From positions 16,678,001 to 16,742,000 of the forward strand of contig JBHGNT010000007.1 of NCBI GenBank assembly GCA_043228905.1: 64,000 nt of DNA. The letters are read 5' to 3'. A model generated the notes under the pieces. That model searched no databases, had not been told where the DNA came from, and saw only the letters and a program-made list of their open reading frames with translations. The stretch comes from Azolla caroliniana. Lineage: Eukaryota; Polypodiophyta. Of this stretch, positions 18,394 to 30,000 are shown one piece after another. A program made the position numbers and the translations under genes. Position 1 is the first letter of the stretch. Each line of letters begins with the position of its first letter.

Positions 18394-21300
18394 TTGGACA
18401 GCCCTAGATCTGTGCAGCCCATTAGTGGTTCCATTCCCTCTAAGCAAGTTAGTGATGTGTTCGTAGCCCAAGTAGCAGTTAGTACTAAAAGTACCCCTCC
18501 AGTACATACCTTAGCACTTCTAGATTCCGGAGCTAATTCTTGCTTTATGGATAGGAATTTTGCCCAAGCCCATCAGATATCCCTCAGTAAGCTCCCGTGT
18601 CCAGCCTCAGTAGTAGTCATTGATGGTCGTCCCATTGCTTCTGGGAATATCATAGAAGAGTCAGAACCTGTTAATATTGTCCTAGATAACTTAGCATGTG
18701 TAGTGTCGTTTAATATTATTAGTATCCCAGAACATCCCATAGTTTTAGGATTACCATGGTTCGAATTACACAATCCAAACATAGATTGGAGAACAAGGGC
18801 AATCCGGTGTCGACAAACCCAAAAGACAATGGCAACCATTTCGCTACATCAGTTGCGTGAAGAAGGGCGCAAGGAGGAGATGTTCCTTTTCGCAATATCA
18901 GTAAACCCCTCCATCACCACTAAAGAAGACAGTACTGTTCAACTCCCCGAGAAGTATCGTCAGTACGCTGATGTGTTCGATAAAGTACAAGCCAACACAC
19001 TTCCTCATCATCGGCCGTACGATTGCGCCATCGACTTACAACCGGGAAAAGAGCCGCCATGGGGGCCGATCTACAGTTTGTCACCAACCGAGCTAGAAGT
19101 CCTTCGAGCCTATATAGAGGAGAATTTGGAGAACGGTTTCATTCGGCATTCGAAATCTCCAGCCGGCGCACCCATTTTCTTCGTCAAGAAAAAAGATGGC
19201 TCGCTTCGACTTGTTGTAGATTACCGTGGCTTGAATAAGGTTACAATAAGAAATAGGTATGCTCTTCCCCTTATCTCAAGTCTTTTAGAACGAATCAATG
19301 GTGCCAGGTTCTTCACGAAGATCGATTTACGAGGAGCCTATAACCTCGTACGAATCCGACCAGGAGATGAATGGAAGACCGCGTTTCGCACCAGATATGG
19401 GCACTTCGAGTATACGGTCATGCCGTTCGGACTCACTAATGCGCCAGCAGTCTTCCAGCACATGGCGAATGATATATTTCGAGATCTATTGGATGATTTT
19501 CTGATCATCTATTTAGATGATCTACTGGTTTATTCAAAGACCCAAGAAGAACATGATTCTCATGTACTATTAGTACTAAAACGACTTCGAGAACATGGGC
19601 TATATGCAAAGCTAGAGAAATGTAGTTTCGGGTGCAACCAGGTGGAATTTCTCGGATATGTCATCTCCTCAGAAGGCATCTCTATGGACCCAGCTAAGGT
19701 CAAAACGGTGGTAGAATGGCAAACTCCGCGTTCGGTGCGGGATGTGCAGTGCTTCCTAGGCTTTGCAAATTTTTACCGGAAGTTCATACAAGACTACTCA
19801 AAAATAGTTCTGCCTCTCACACAGCTCACCAGGAAAGGACAATCATTTATCTGGTCTAAAGAAACGGACATGGCTTTCGAGAGTCTTAAGAAGGCGTTCA
19901 CATCAGCTCCAATTCTAGGTCATGTGGATCCGGAACAACCATTCATTATCGAAGCTGACGCATCTGATTTCGCATTGGGGAGCATTTTGTCACAACAGGG
20001 TAATGACGAGAAGCTGCATCCTGTGGCTTTCCACTCCCGTAAGTTTGACGCTGCCGAAATCAACTACGAAATTCACGATAAAGAGCTATTGGCAATAGTT
20101 GATTCTTTTATACAGTGGAGGCATTTTCTCGAGGGATCTCCTCATCAAGTCACTGTATTCAGTGACCACAAGAACCTTGCCTACTTTCAAGATGCTCGTG
20201 TACTGAATCGACGTCAAGCTCGATGGGCCCACTTCCTCACACGCTTCGACTTCAAAATTACATATCATCCGGGGAAGCACCAAGGGAAGGCAGATGCATT
20301 ATCACGACGTTCGTATCTAACACCACGTCCCGGGGAGCCAGCTTTCGATAACCAGAAGCAAGTAATCTTGGGACCAGCACGACTACAAGGAGCACAGGTC
20401 TTTGACATGCCCATGGACTCTGACGTCACCAATACTATACGTGAGGACTTGAAGACTGACGCCTTCGCCCAAGCTATACTAGCACAAATTGATCCCTGTC
20501 GAGCGTCATGTTCACAGTCACAACCACCAGGTACTGACTATCGGCAATTTAAATACTGTGATGGATTACTCTTCTTTAAAGAACTTTTGTATGTTCCTAA
20601 TGGTTCTTGCCGCCTTCGAGTAGTACAAAACTGCCATGACACATATACAGCAGGACATTTCGGTAGTACTAAAACATTAGATTTAGTACAACGATCATTC
20701 TGGTGGCCCCGTATGCAACAATTTGTCAAAGATTTTGTTCGGACTTGTGACACCTGTTGCAGAGCGAAAATGCCAAGGCATCATCCATATGGTTTATTAG
20801 AACCATTACCAATTCCAAGCAAGCCATGGCAATCCATTGCTCTCGACTTCATCACAGATCTTCCAGTCTCTAAGGAGTTCAACGCGATTCTAACAGTGGT
20901 GGATCGATATACGAAGATGGCTCATTTCTTACCATGTACTAAGGAAATATCTAGTGAAGACACCGCCGAAATTGTCATGCGGGAAGTATGTCGGCATCAT
21001 GGACTTCCCGATAGTATCATTAGCGATCGTGGACCCCAGTTTGTATCCAAATTCTGGAAGCACCTTTTTAAGATGCTCAAGGTGACTTGTAACCTCTCCT
21101 CCGGCTACCACCCACAAACCGACGGTCAAGCCGAACGAACAAATCAAACATTGGAGCAGTATCTGCGGTGCTTTCTCAGCTATCATCAGGATGACTGGGC
21201 AGATATTCTTCACTTCGCCGAATTTGCCTATAATAACGCTATCCACGCATCGACTAAAGTTACGCCATTCTATGCTTATACGGGATGTCATCCCCGGTGG

Positions 21301-21942
21301 TCTGTCCTTGAAGTCCCAGAAGTGTCCACAAATCCGTGCGCGGAGGATCGTTTGGAGCGATTACGCAAGATACAAGAAGATTTATCTACTCAACTCCAGC
21401 ATGCTCAACAATCACACAAGGACTACGCAGATCGTCATCGACTTCCATCCAGTTTTAACATTGGGGATCGGGTGTGGCTGCTACGACGACACATCAAGAC
21501 TACTCGCCCATGTGAAAAATTGGATTATCGGCGATTAGGTCCTTTCCGTATTATCGGAAAGATTAATGATGTCGCTTTTCGTCTCGATCTACCTCCGCAA
21601 CTTCGGATACATCCGGTATTTCATAGTTCCCTCCTTGAACCTTATCACGAGAGCACTATCCCAGGACGGATTACACAACCTCCACCTCCTATCGAGCTTG
21701 AAGATGGACCTGAGTATGAGGTCGCTGCCATCCTTGATTCCAAGATTGTTCGCAATAAGCTCTACTATCTAGTCGATTGGCTAGGGTATAGTCCCAGCGA
21801 GCGTACTTGGGAGCCGATCGAGAACGTGACCAATGCTCGTGCTCTTCTTGAAGACTTCCATCGTCGATATCCAGAGAAACCGGGTCCTCAATCTAAAACG
21901 ACTCGTGGAACTCGTCGTTTTAAAGGGGGGATAGTGTCATAA
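18394..21942 (+). CDS. pol: pol of the complete chromovirus
   Basis: 1182 codons from the first near-cognate TTG; the true N-terminus comes from the -1 shift at 18355. Protease has DSGA at about 44-47. RT has [23 protein letters not shown] and YLDD at about 373-376. RNase H has EADASDFALGSILSQ. Integrase has its HHCC finger at about 747-788 and catalytic D818, D878, E914 (D35E spacing). The HPVFHSSLLEPY segment leads to a C-terminal chromodomain at about 1107-1158. All key residues are present and there is no internal stop. The stop codon TAA lies 8 bases inside the 3' LTR. It makes and integrates the DNA copy, and the chromodomain should direct it to particular chromatin. Confidence 0.95.
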   Translation: MDSPRSVQPISGSIPSKQVSDVFVAQVAVSTKSTPPVHTLALLDSGANSCFMDRNFAQAHQISLSKLPCPASVVVIDGRPIASGNIIEESEPVNIVLDNLACVVSFNIISIPEHPIVLGLPWFELHNPNIDWRTRAIRCRQTQKTMATISLHQLREEGRKEEMFLFAISVNPSITTKEDSTVQLPEKYRQYADVFDKVQANTLPHHRPYDCAIDLQPGKEPPWGPIYSLSPTELEVLRAYIEENLENGFIRHSKSPAGAPIFFVKKKDGSLRLVVDYRGLNKVTIRNRYALPLISSLLERINGARFFTKIDLRGAYNLVRIRPGDEWKTAFRTRYGHFEYTVMPFGLTNAPAVFQHMANDIFRDLLDDFLIIYLDDLLVYSKTQEEHDSHVLLVLKRLREHGLYAKLEKCSFGCNQVEFLGYVISSEGISMDPAKVKTVVEWQTPRSVRDVQCFLGFANFYRKFIQDYSKIVLPLTQLTRKGQSFIWSKETDMAFESLKKAFTSAPILGHVDPEQPFIIEADASDFALGSILSQQGNDEKLHPVAFHSRKFDAAEINYEIHDKELLAIVDSFIQWRHFLEGSPHQVTVFSDHKNLAYFQDARVLNRRQARWAHFLTRFDFKITYHPGKHQGKADALSRRSYLTPRPGEPAFDNQKQVILGPARLQGAQVFDMPMDSDVTNTIREDLKTDAFAQAILAQIDPCRASCSQSQPPGTDYRQFKYCDGLLFFKELLYVPNGSCRLRVVQNCHDTYTAGHFGSTKTLDLVQRSFWWPRMQQFVKDFVRTCDTCCRAKMPRHHPYGLLEPLPIPSKPWQSIALDFITDLPVSKEFNAILTVVDRYTKMAHFLPCTKEISSEDTAEIVMREVCRHHGLPDSIISDRGPQFVSKFWKHLFKMLKVTCNLSSGYHPQTDGQAERTNQTLEQYLRCFLSYHQDDWADILHFAEFAYNNAIHASTKVTPFYAYTGCHPRWSVLEVPEVSTNPCAEDRLERLRKIQEDLSTQLQHAQQSHKDYADRHRLPSSFNIGDRVWLLRRHIKTTRPCEKLDYRRLGPFRIIGKINDVAFRLDLPPQLRIHPVFHSSLLEPYHESTIPGRITQPPPPIELEDGPEYEVAAILDSKIVRNKLYYLVDWLGYSPSERTWEPIENVTNARALLEDFHRRYPEKPGPQSKTTRGTRRFKGGIVS

Positions 21943-22388
21943 CTAGACTCGAACCTATAACCTGTTGTTACATGGGTCGAGTCTTTACCGTTATATTATA
22001 CATTGTAATTCGAAGTATATTATTTTCATTTATATTTTATTAGGAAATGGATGTATATTCCAGATTTCTCTGGAACATTCTAGAAACTTCAGGAGTATTC
22101 CTGAAGACACTATAAAAGGAGGCGCAAGGCATTAGTTCGAACCAAATCGGTTCAACGCCAGTCTTAAGCCTTCTAGCTGTTATTGTATATTTTCCTTCAC
22201 CTAATACATATATCCTTCGTATCATCATTCTCTCTCTCTCTCTCTCTCTCCCTCTCACTCGTTCCTTCTCTCAACGTTCTACACCTCTCATAGTACTAAT
22301 CCTTCTCTGTCTTAGTACTGTTCTCAACAATTGTACTAATCCTTCTTTTAGTACTAATTCCTTCTCCGCCTAGGTAGCGTTCCTGACA
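21935..22388 (+). repeat. 3' LTR of the complete chromovirus
   Basis: 454 bp, apparently identical to 16626-17079. Followed by the target duplication CCATT and then the right part of the family B LTR. Confidence 0.95.
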
Positions 22389-22393
22389 CCATT

Positions 22394-22432
22394 TACTCTT
22401 CAATATAATAATTCCTTTTCAATTATCTCTCT

Positions 22433-22483
<51 letters not shown>

Positions 22484-22504
22484 AACCCTCTCTCTCTCTT
22501 GACA
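22394..22504 (+). repeat. Family B LTR, right part
   Basis: Completes the LTR begun at 16225. It contains a long CT microsatellite (about 22436-22481) and ends CTTGACA. Together the parts make about 512 bp against 484 bp for the 3' copy, the difference being mostly CT-repeat length. Confidence 0.9.
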
Positions 22505-22506
22505 GT

Positions 22507-22518
22507 TTGAACCAATTT
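22507..22518 (+). promoter_or_regulatory. Primer binding site of family B, self-priming type
   Basis: TTGAACCAATTT, two bases after the LTR end. It is the exact 12-base complement of AAATTGGTTCAA at 16571-16582, which lies 33 bases after the start of the family B TATA box. Confidence 0.72.
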
Positions 22519-22589
22519 TTCTTTCATTTCTTCGTCTTCCACAAACCCTAACAAGTTCTCTTCTTCCTTCTCCTCTCCCCTCATAAGCT

Positions 22590-23713
22590 ATGGATTCCTT
22601 GAGCAAACAAGAATAAATGTGTGTTCTTTCTGAGCTCGACATGCTCACAAATAAATTTTTGGCATTAGAGCATGAGAATCAAAGGCTACTTGGAGACCTA
22701 CAACAAGTGAGGACCGAAAAAGCTCAACAGTATGAAGAGTTATCACAGCGGGTTCATCAACTCGAGATGACTATATTGTCATTATGCGAACAAGCGTTGG
22801 GGGCTCAGAACTCCCCTAGAGAGCCAAAGATCGGCCTCCCCGCCAAGTTTGATGGTACGAGATCTTTATTTCGAGGCTTTTTGAATCAAGTTCATCTGGT
22901 TATTCATCTACATCCTAATTGGTATCCAGCTGACGCTGCTCATGTGGGATTAGTGGGAACTTTGCTATGCAGTACGATGTTAGCATGGCTCGCACCACTC
23001 CTCGAGAAGAAATCACCATTGCTTGAGGATTTCGAGGCATTTGTTAAAGAATTTCAAGCTAGTTTCGGAGACACCGACAACACTAAGACAACAATAAACA
23101 AGATTTGAAGGCTCCAACAAGGAGATCATCCCTCGTCGGCTTATGCAACCGATTTTCGTCTCTTGGCATGCGATATCCCTTGGGATGAGGCAGCCTTAAT
23201 GGATCAATTCCGTCAAGGTTTGCGAAATGATGTCAAAGATCTTCTTCTTACTTTCCCTAAAGATCCGAAGTCGCTTACAAAAGCCATTAGTCGAGTCGTG
23301 CGATGTGATAATCGCCTATTTGAGCGACGTTCTGAGCGCCAACAAATGTTACGTTGCCAACCTGAACAAACTTACGCTTCCGTAGTCGCAAAGCCTCTAC
23401 AAGTTTCTAGACCCATTACAAGGAATGGCCCAACTCCGATGGAATTAGAGTCAACACAACGACGTGGGCCGTTATCAGATGCTGAAAAGCAACGACATCG
23501 AGCGCATCACCTCTACCTGTATTGTGGCAGTCTAGGACATATAACTGTAAATTGTCCACATAAACCTAGGCATAAGTATACCAAGTAAGTGCCTATGAAA
23601 ACCCTACATAGAGTTCCATTGTTACTACTAATAACATAAGTAAGCCTCATAATCCATGCCATGAGAATAGATTCGATGTCTTGAGCCAATTAGAGGATGT
23701 GTTAAACGAGTAA
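22590..23713 (+). pseudogene. Family B gag, decayed
   Basis: Starts ATG GAT TCC TTG AGC but meets a TAA after 'KQE'. A further TGA lies at about 23106. The remaining frame reads the same gag as family A (coiled coil, KFDGTRSLFRGFLNQ, then a knuckle changed to LYLYCGSLGHITVNC). The C-terminal part is frameshifted near 23575. GTTAAAC at 23701-23707 still precedes the gag stop. It cannot make full-length Gag. Confidence 0.88.
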
Positions 23714-26484
23714 GTCCGGCCAAAATAGGAGCCATTTGGCTGGACCATCCTAGACAAGTAGAGTTAGTTCCTAGTCACGGTTCCATTTCATCAAATCAAG
23801 TGAGTAGAGTTTTTTCAACACAAGTCGAGCTTACCACATCCTAGCCTCTGCCCTCCTAGATTCTGGAGCCAACTCTTGTTTTATGGATCGTGAATTTGCC
23901 TTGTCACAAAACATCCTCTTGAATAAGATTCCCAGCCCAGTAGCCGTAGGAGTCATTGATGGACGTCCCATAACATCAGGAGATATAGTCAAGGAGTCTG
24001 AGCCAATTAGGATTGTCCTTGGTGATTTGGCAAGCATAATCTCTTTCAACATTACTCGTAGTCCGGAACACCCAATAGTTCTAGGTCTCCCTTGGTTTGA
24101 ACTCCATAACCCGAAGATTGATTGGATGGAAAGAACAATTGGGGAGACCCGGGAAAAAAGCACAAATCCCGCATCCCTCTTGCCTACATGTGATAATAGA
24201 CCATCTCTTTACAATAGTTGCGGGAGGAAGGGGGAAACAAGGCCATGTTCGTCTTTGCAATAGTAGCAACTCCATCATCCACTTCACGTGAAGCAGACAT
24301 TAAACTACCAGAGAAATACAAAGAGTTCTCAGATGTCTTTGATAAGGTGAAGGCCAATACATTGCCGGAGCATCGACCATACGACTGCCCTATTGACTTA
24401 CAACTAGGGAAAGAACCCCCAATTTATAACCTCTCCCCTATAGAGCTAGAGACTTTGTGGAAATATATTGATGAGAATCTGGCAAACGGATTCATTCGAC
24501 ATTCTAGATCCCCTGCTGGTGCACCTATCTTCTTTGTTAAGAAGAAGAATGGGACTCTTCGGTTGGTCATGGATTATTGAGGGCTAAACAAAGTGACTAT
24601 CCGGAATAGATATGCTCTACCGTTAATCCCGAATCTTTTGGAACGTTTCAGTGGTGCAAAATATTTCATGAAGTTGAACCTTCATGGAGCATATAATCTA
24701 GTTCGGATTCACATGGGGGATGAATGGAAGGCAGCTTTTCGCACTTGCTATGGACATTTTGAGTATATTGTGATGCCATTCGGTCTCACGAATGCACCTG
24801 CTATTTTCCAACATATGGCGAACGATATTTTTTGAGATTTTCTTGATATCCTCACTATAGTTTACCTAGATGATATTTTAATCTACTCGAAGACCCAAGA
24901 GGAGCATGACGAACAAGTTCGTCAGGTACTGCATCGACTCCGAGAATATGGTCTCTACGCAAAATTAGAAAAGTGTAGTTTCGGCCAAAATCAAGTAGAA
25001 TTTTCAGGGTATGTTGTATCATCAGATGGTATTGTTATGGACCCCATGAAGGTACAAGCAATTTTAGAGTGGCAAATGCCCCTTTCAGTACATGATGTGC
25101 AATGTTTTCTTGGGTTTGCAAATTTTTATCAAAAATTTATTAAAGATTATTCCAAGGTGGTGCTTCCGCTTACTCAACTCACACATAAAAATCAGCCATT
25201 TATATGGAGTTCAGATGCAGTCGAGGCATTCGAAAGCTTAAAACGAGCATTTACAATGACACCTATCTTAGCACATGTCGACCCAACAAAATGCTTCATC
25301 CTTGAAGTGGATCCATCCGATTTTGCACTAGGGACTGTCCTCTCGCAGACTAGAGATGATGGACAGCTACACCCTGTCGCCTTTCATTCACGAAATTTTG
25401 AAGCTGCAGAGATCAACTACGAGATCCATGACAAAGAGCTTCTTGCAATTGTGGATTCCTTCCAATAGTGGTGACATTTTCTAGAAGGTTCTTCTCAGCA
25501 AATCATTATCTACAATGATCATAAGAACCTGACTTATTTCCAAAATGCTCAAGTCTTGAGTCGGCGACAAGCTCGGTGGGTGCAATATTTGACTCACTTC
25601 GACTTTATCATCATATATCACCCTGGGATGCAGCAAGGCAAAGTAGATGCTCTTTCTCGGCGCTCTTGTATGGAACTTCGTCTAGGGGAACCTGCATTTG
25701 AGCATCAAAAACAAATCATTTTGGCTCCTAATCGCTTACGATTAATAGTAGTTAATGCCATAACAACTCTTGAATATTCCACTCTTCTTGATTCCATTCG
25801 AGGTCATATGGCCACTGATGATTTCGCCAAGGATGTTTTGGATCATATCGTCTTGGATCGTGCTTCTTCCTCACGGTCGAAAAATCCTTGTAATGACTAT
25901 TGTCAGTTCTATTGGCATGGTGGTTTTCTGTTTCGACAAAACCTATTGTATGTTCCTGATGGTCCCCCACGACTACAAGTTTTACAACATTGCGATGACA
26001 CACCAATGGCTGCTCATTTTGGAGTTCGCAAGACTCTAGAATTAATTTCGACGCTATTGGTGGCCTCGCCTTCGTTATTTTGTTGAGGAGTATGTTCGCA
26101 GTTGTGATATATGTTGTCGATCAAAGAGTCCTCGTCACCAATACTATGGCTTACTACAACCACTTCCCATTCCGGAAAATCCTTGGAAGTTTATATCCTT
26201 GGATTTCATTACTGATCTCCCAGTTTCAAAAGGTTTTGATGCAATTCTCACAGTGGTTGATCGATTTACCAAAATGGCACATTTCTTGCCATGTACGAAG
26301 TCGATTACTAGTTGAGAGGTGGTCGATCTCGTTATGCGGGAGGTATTTAAGCAGCATGGTCAGCCGGATGATATTATTTGTGATCGTGGTCCACGATTCA
26401 ACTCAAAGTTTTGGAAGCACATGTTCAAACTTCTCCACATTTCGGTTAAGCTTTCTTCGGGCTATCATCCCGAAACAAATGGCC
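23714..26484 (+). pseudogene. Family B pol, 5' three quarters, decayed
   Basis: Protease (DSGANSCFMDREFALSQN at about 23865), RT, RNase H and most of integrase can be followed in pieces. They are interrupted by stops (for example TGA near 24578, TGA near 24834, TAG near 25466) and frameshifts (about 24130-24230 and about 26060). The RT box still reads VYLDDILIYSK. The integrase ends at HPETNGL where the copia element inserted at TGGCC. The frame resumes at 46498. Translation resembles family A more than the young chromovirus. Confidence 0.88.
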
Positions 26485-27013
26485 TGATGAGAAATGCGCA
26501 GAATATCACTTGGCCACAACTGAGTAGTAAAACACTTCTATAAATATCAAACATAGAAATGGGAAGTGGAGAGTACACAAGAAAAATGACACAAGATGTT
26601 TACGTGGAAAACCCATAGACTCCAAACTATCACTATGGAGAGAAAGGGGTACAATAAGAGACTCGGAGGCAACGACCTCTAGCTCTGTTTCTTCGCACAG
26701 TGGTGGTTATGACAAAATATCGCTCTGTATCTCTCTCTCTCCCTCTCTCTCTGTACAACAGTTACAACAATATAACAACGACACAATCACACACACTCTA
26801 AAGTGATTGCCCTAAGTCATATTTATAGTTATATGAACTTAGGGCTATTTACAAATATAGCCTCAATGGGCTTATTCAAGACATATTTACAAATCTGTCT
26901 TCTCTTCCTGTTCTCACCGGGTCCACCGATCTGGTTTCCGGATCTCTTTCGGTTCTCACCGGTTCCTCTTTATTCATCGCCGGATCCCATCCAGAGAGAC
27001 CTATTTCCCAACA
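26485..27013 (-). repeat. Copia 3' LTR
   Basis: 529 bp. On the plus strand it runs TGATGAGAAATGC...TTTCCCAACA. In the minus sense it follows the polypurine tract AAGGGGGAGAT (27014-27024). It contains a CT-rich stretch near 26730. Confidence 0.9.
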
Positions 27014-27099
27014 ATCTCCCCCTTCACTCCGGTATGGGATGTCTTGTAAGTCCAATCCGCTTTCGGCATGTGTCTAGCTTGTTGGGTGTCAACACCTTG

Positions 27100-30000
27100 G
27101 TCAGCATATCCGACCCATTCTCCTCCGTGTGGATCTTCGTTAGCATGAACTCTCGATCTTCAACTCCCTCCCGAATCCATTGCTATCTACGTTGGATGTG
27201 CTTCTTTTTGGAATGGTATGTCGCGTTCTTTGCAAGGTGGATGGCACTTTGACTGTCGTAGTAGAGCCAATATTCCTCTTGCCGAATCCCTAGCTCTCCG
27301 ATGAAGTCCTTCATCCATAATATTTCCTTGCCGACTTCCACAGCTGCCATGTACTCCGCCTCTGTCGTTGACAACGCAACTATCTTCTGCAGCCTCGACT
27401 ACCACGAAATGGGTCCCCCTGCATAGGTCATGATATACCCAGAAGTTGACCGGCTGGTATCCACATCAGCCGACATATCCGAATCGGCAAATCCTTCCAT
27501 GAGGGGTTTACCGAAGCCAAATCAAAGTCACATACTCGAAGTGCCCTTCAAGTTCTAGAGTATCCATTTTACCGCATTCCAATGCTCTTTTCCGGGGTTG
27601 GTCATAAACCGACTCACCACTCTGACTACGTATCCAATGTCCGGTCGAGTACACACCATTGCGTACATCAAGCTCTCGACTACAGAGGCATATGGAATCT
27701 TCATCATATCCGCCTTCTCTGCCTTTGTCTTCCGGTTTGCTTACCTGATAATCTACAGTTTGCCGAGAGTGTCGATCCGACCGGTTTTGCTTCTGACATG
27801 TTAAACCGCTGAAGCACCTTTGTCACGTACTTTTCCTATGATAGCCACAATTGCTTCTTCGACCGGTCCCGGATGATGTGCATCCCCAGTATCTATCTTG
27901 CCAGACCCAAGTCTTTCATTGAGAAGGTCCAGTTAAGGGCCTTCTTCAGCAACTGTATCTTCACTTGGTCTCGTCCGACGATCAACATGTCGTCCACGTA
28001 CAGGAGCAATATCAGGAAATCTCCTCCATCAAATTTCTTCACAAACACGCAGTGATCAGCCTGCGTCTTGTGGTACCCTTGATCGGTCATGAAGGAGTCA
28101 AACTTCCAGTACCATTGCTGGGGAGCTTCTTCAATCCATATAAGCTCTTCTTCAACCAGCACACCAGGTGCTACTTCCCTTTCTTCTCAAATCCTTCTGG
28201 TTGATGCATGTAGATCTCTTCTTCGAGATCTCCGTGTAGGAATGCCCTCTTGACATCCAGTTGCTCTACCTCGAGGTTTATGCTTGCTGTTATGCCCAAG
28301 ACCGTCCGAATGGATGTCATCTTTACTACCGGGGCAAAGATCTCATCAAAGTCCACTCCATTCTTCTACTGGAAGCCCTTCACCACGATTCTGGCCTTAT
28401 ACCTTGGTGGATTTCCGGTGTCTCCCGGTTTCAGCTTGTACACCCACTTGTTCCGGAGTGTCCTCTTTCCTTTCGGCAACTCCACCAATTCGTATCTGTG
28501 GTTCTCATGCATGGATTCCATCTCATCCTACATGGCACTCAACCACTTGCGGTTGTGGGTGTCTCCCCTTGCTTCTTCAAAGCATTCCGGCTTCCCCCCA
28601 TCGGTTAGCAACACATGCTCTGCATCCGGAAATCTTCGGGGGGCTCTTCTCTCCTGGATAGGATATCTCCATCCTTGGTTTCTGACTGCTAGTTCCTCCG
28701 TTTGTTCATCATCCGAATCCGATTCGGGATCTTGTCTGGTTCCAGTGTCTCCTTCTTCTTCTTCGGTCGGTTCGGTTTCCTGTCCGTATCCGGGCGGTTC
28801 GTCGAGTGTCATCCGATTACCGGCTAACATCCGGTTTTCAACCGGGTAAATCCTTTTGTCCTCAAGCTGGTTTTCAATGGATGATCCGGAGTTCGTTACC
28901 TTCTTCTCCAACTCCCAATCGGCAATGGTCATGTCTTCCATGAATACTATGTCCCGACTCCGGAACACCTTTCTGTCGACTAGATCCCACACCCGGTAAT
29001 CGAACTCATCATGGCCATATCCAAGGAATATGCATGGCCAGGACTTTAGATCCAGCTTTGCTCTCTTGTCCTTCGCCATATGCACGTATGCGAGACACCC
29101 GAACACCTTCAGATGCCGGTAAGACACATCCTTACCGGTCCGTACTTTATGCGGTGAGTCTCTGTCCAAGGGTAATGAGGGTGATCTGTTTATCACATAG
29201 GTCATCATCGTCAGTGCCTCAGCCCAGAACGTCTTGGGTAACTTGGAATGTGCGAGCATCCTCCGGGCTCTCTCCATTATGGTTTGGTTCATCCTTTCGC
29301 TAGCCCGTTTAGTTCCGGCATCTTCGGCATGGTGAATTGGAGCCAGATTCCCTTCGACCGGCAGTACTCCTCGAATTGATCCCAGTATTCTCTTCCGTTG
29401 TCTGCTCGAACCGCCTTTAGCTTCCGGCCGGTTTCTCTTTCCACTCTCGCGTGGAGTTCCTTGAAGACGGTTAGCACCTCATCCTTCGTCTTCAACGGTG
29501 AGACCCACAACTGCCGACTATGGTCATCTATGAACGTCACGAAGTACTGCGATCCAGCATGTGACTTCGTGTCTGCTTGACACACATCGGTATGCACCAA
29601 CTCCAGTGGTGCATTCTATCTCAGCGGTGGTCTTGACCGAAAGGAGGTTTGGTTTTGTTTACCGGCCAGGCAATCGGTGCACTTCTCAAGTTGCACGTCC
29701 TTCACCAGAATGAGGTTGTCTTCGGCAAGCCTCTTCATCCCCTTCTCACTCATGTGACACAGTCTTCGGTGCCACAACTCATTGGCAGTGTCAGATGCTA
29801 CGTTCACTTCTTCCCGGCATATCCGAGCATGCATCAAGTACAGTGTGTTGACCTTCCGGGCTCGGACCACTATTAAGCTCCCTTTGCAGAACTTCATGAC
29901 ACCATTTCGGATGCTACCTGTGTAGCCTTCATCATCTAATTGACCGGCTGATATCAGATTCAGTCGAACATCCTTTAGCAGCAACTTGCATCCGGTTGAT

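Larger units (their letters stand above)
16626..22388 (+). mobile_element. Complete young Ty3/gypsy chromovirus, nested in family B LTR
   Basis: 5763 bp with two 454-bp LTRs, gag, pol in the -1 frame, a self-type primer site and a polypurine tract (TAAAGGGGGGATAG, 21921-21934). It is flanked by a perfect 5-bp target duplication, CCATT at 16621-16625 and 22389-22393. The LTRs appear identical in every stretch I compared and both frames are intact, so insertion was very recent and the element may be autonomous. It is a relative of family A, clearly diverged in nucleotide sequence and primer. Confidence 0.95.
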
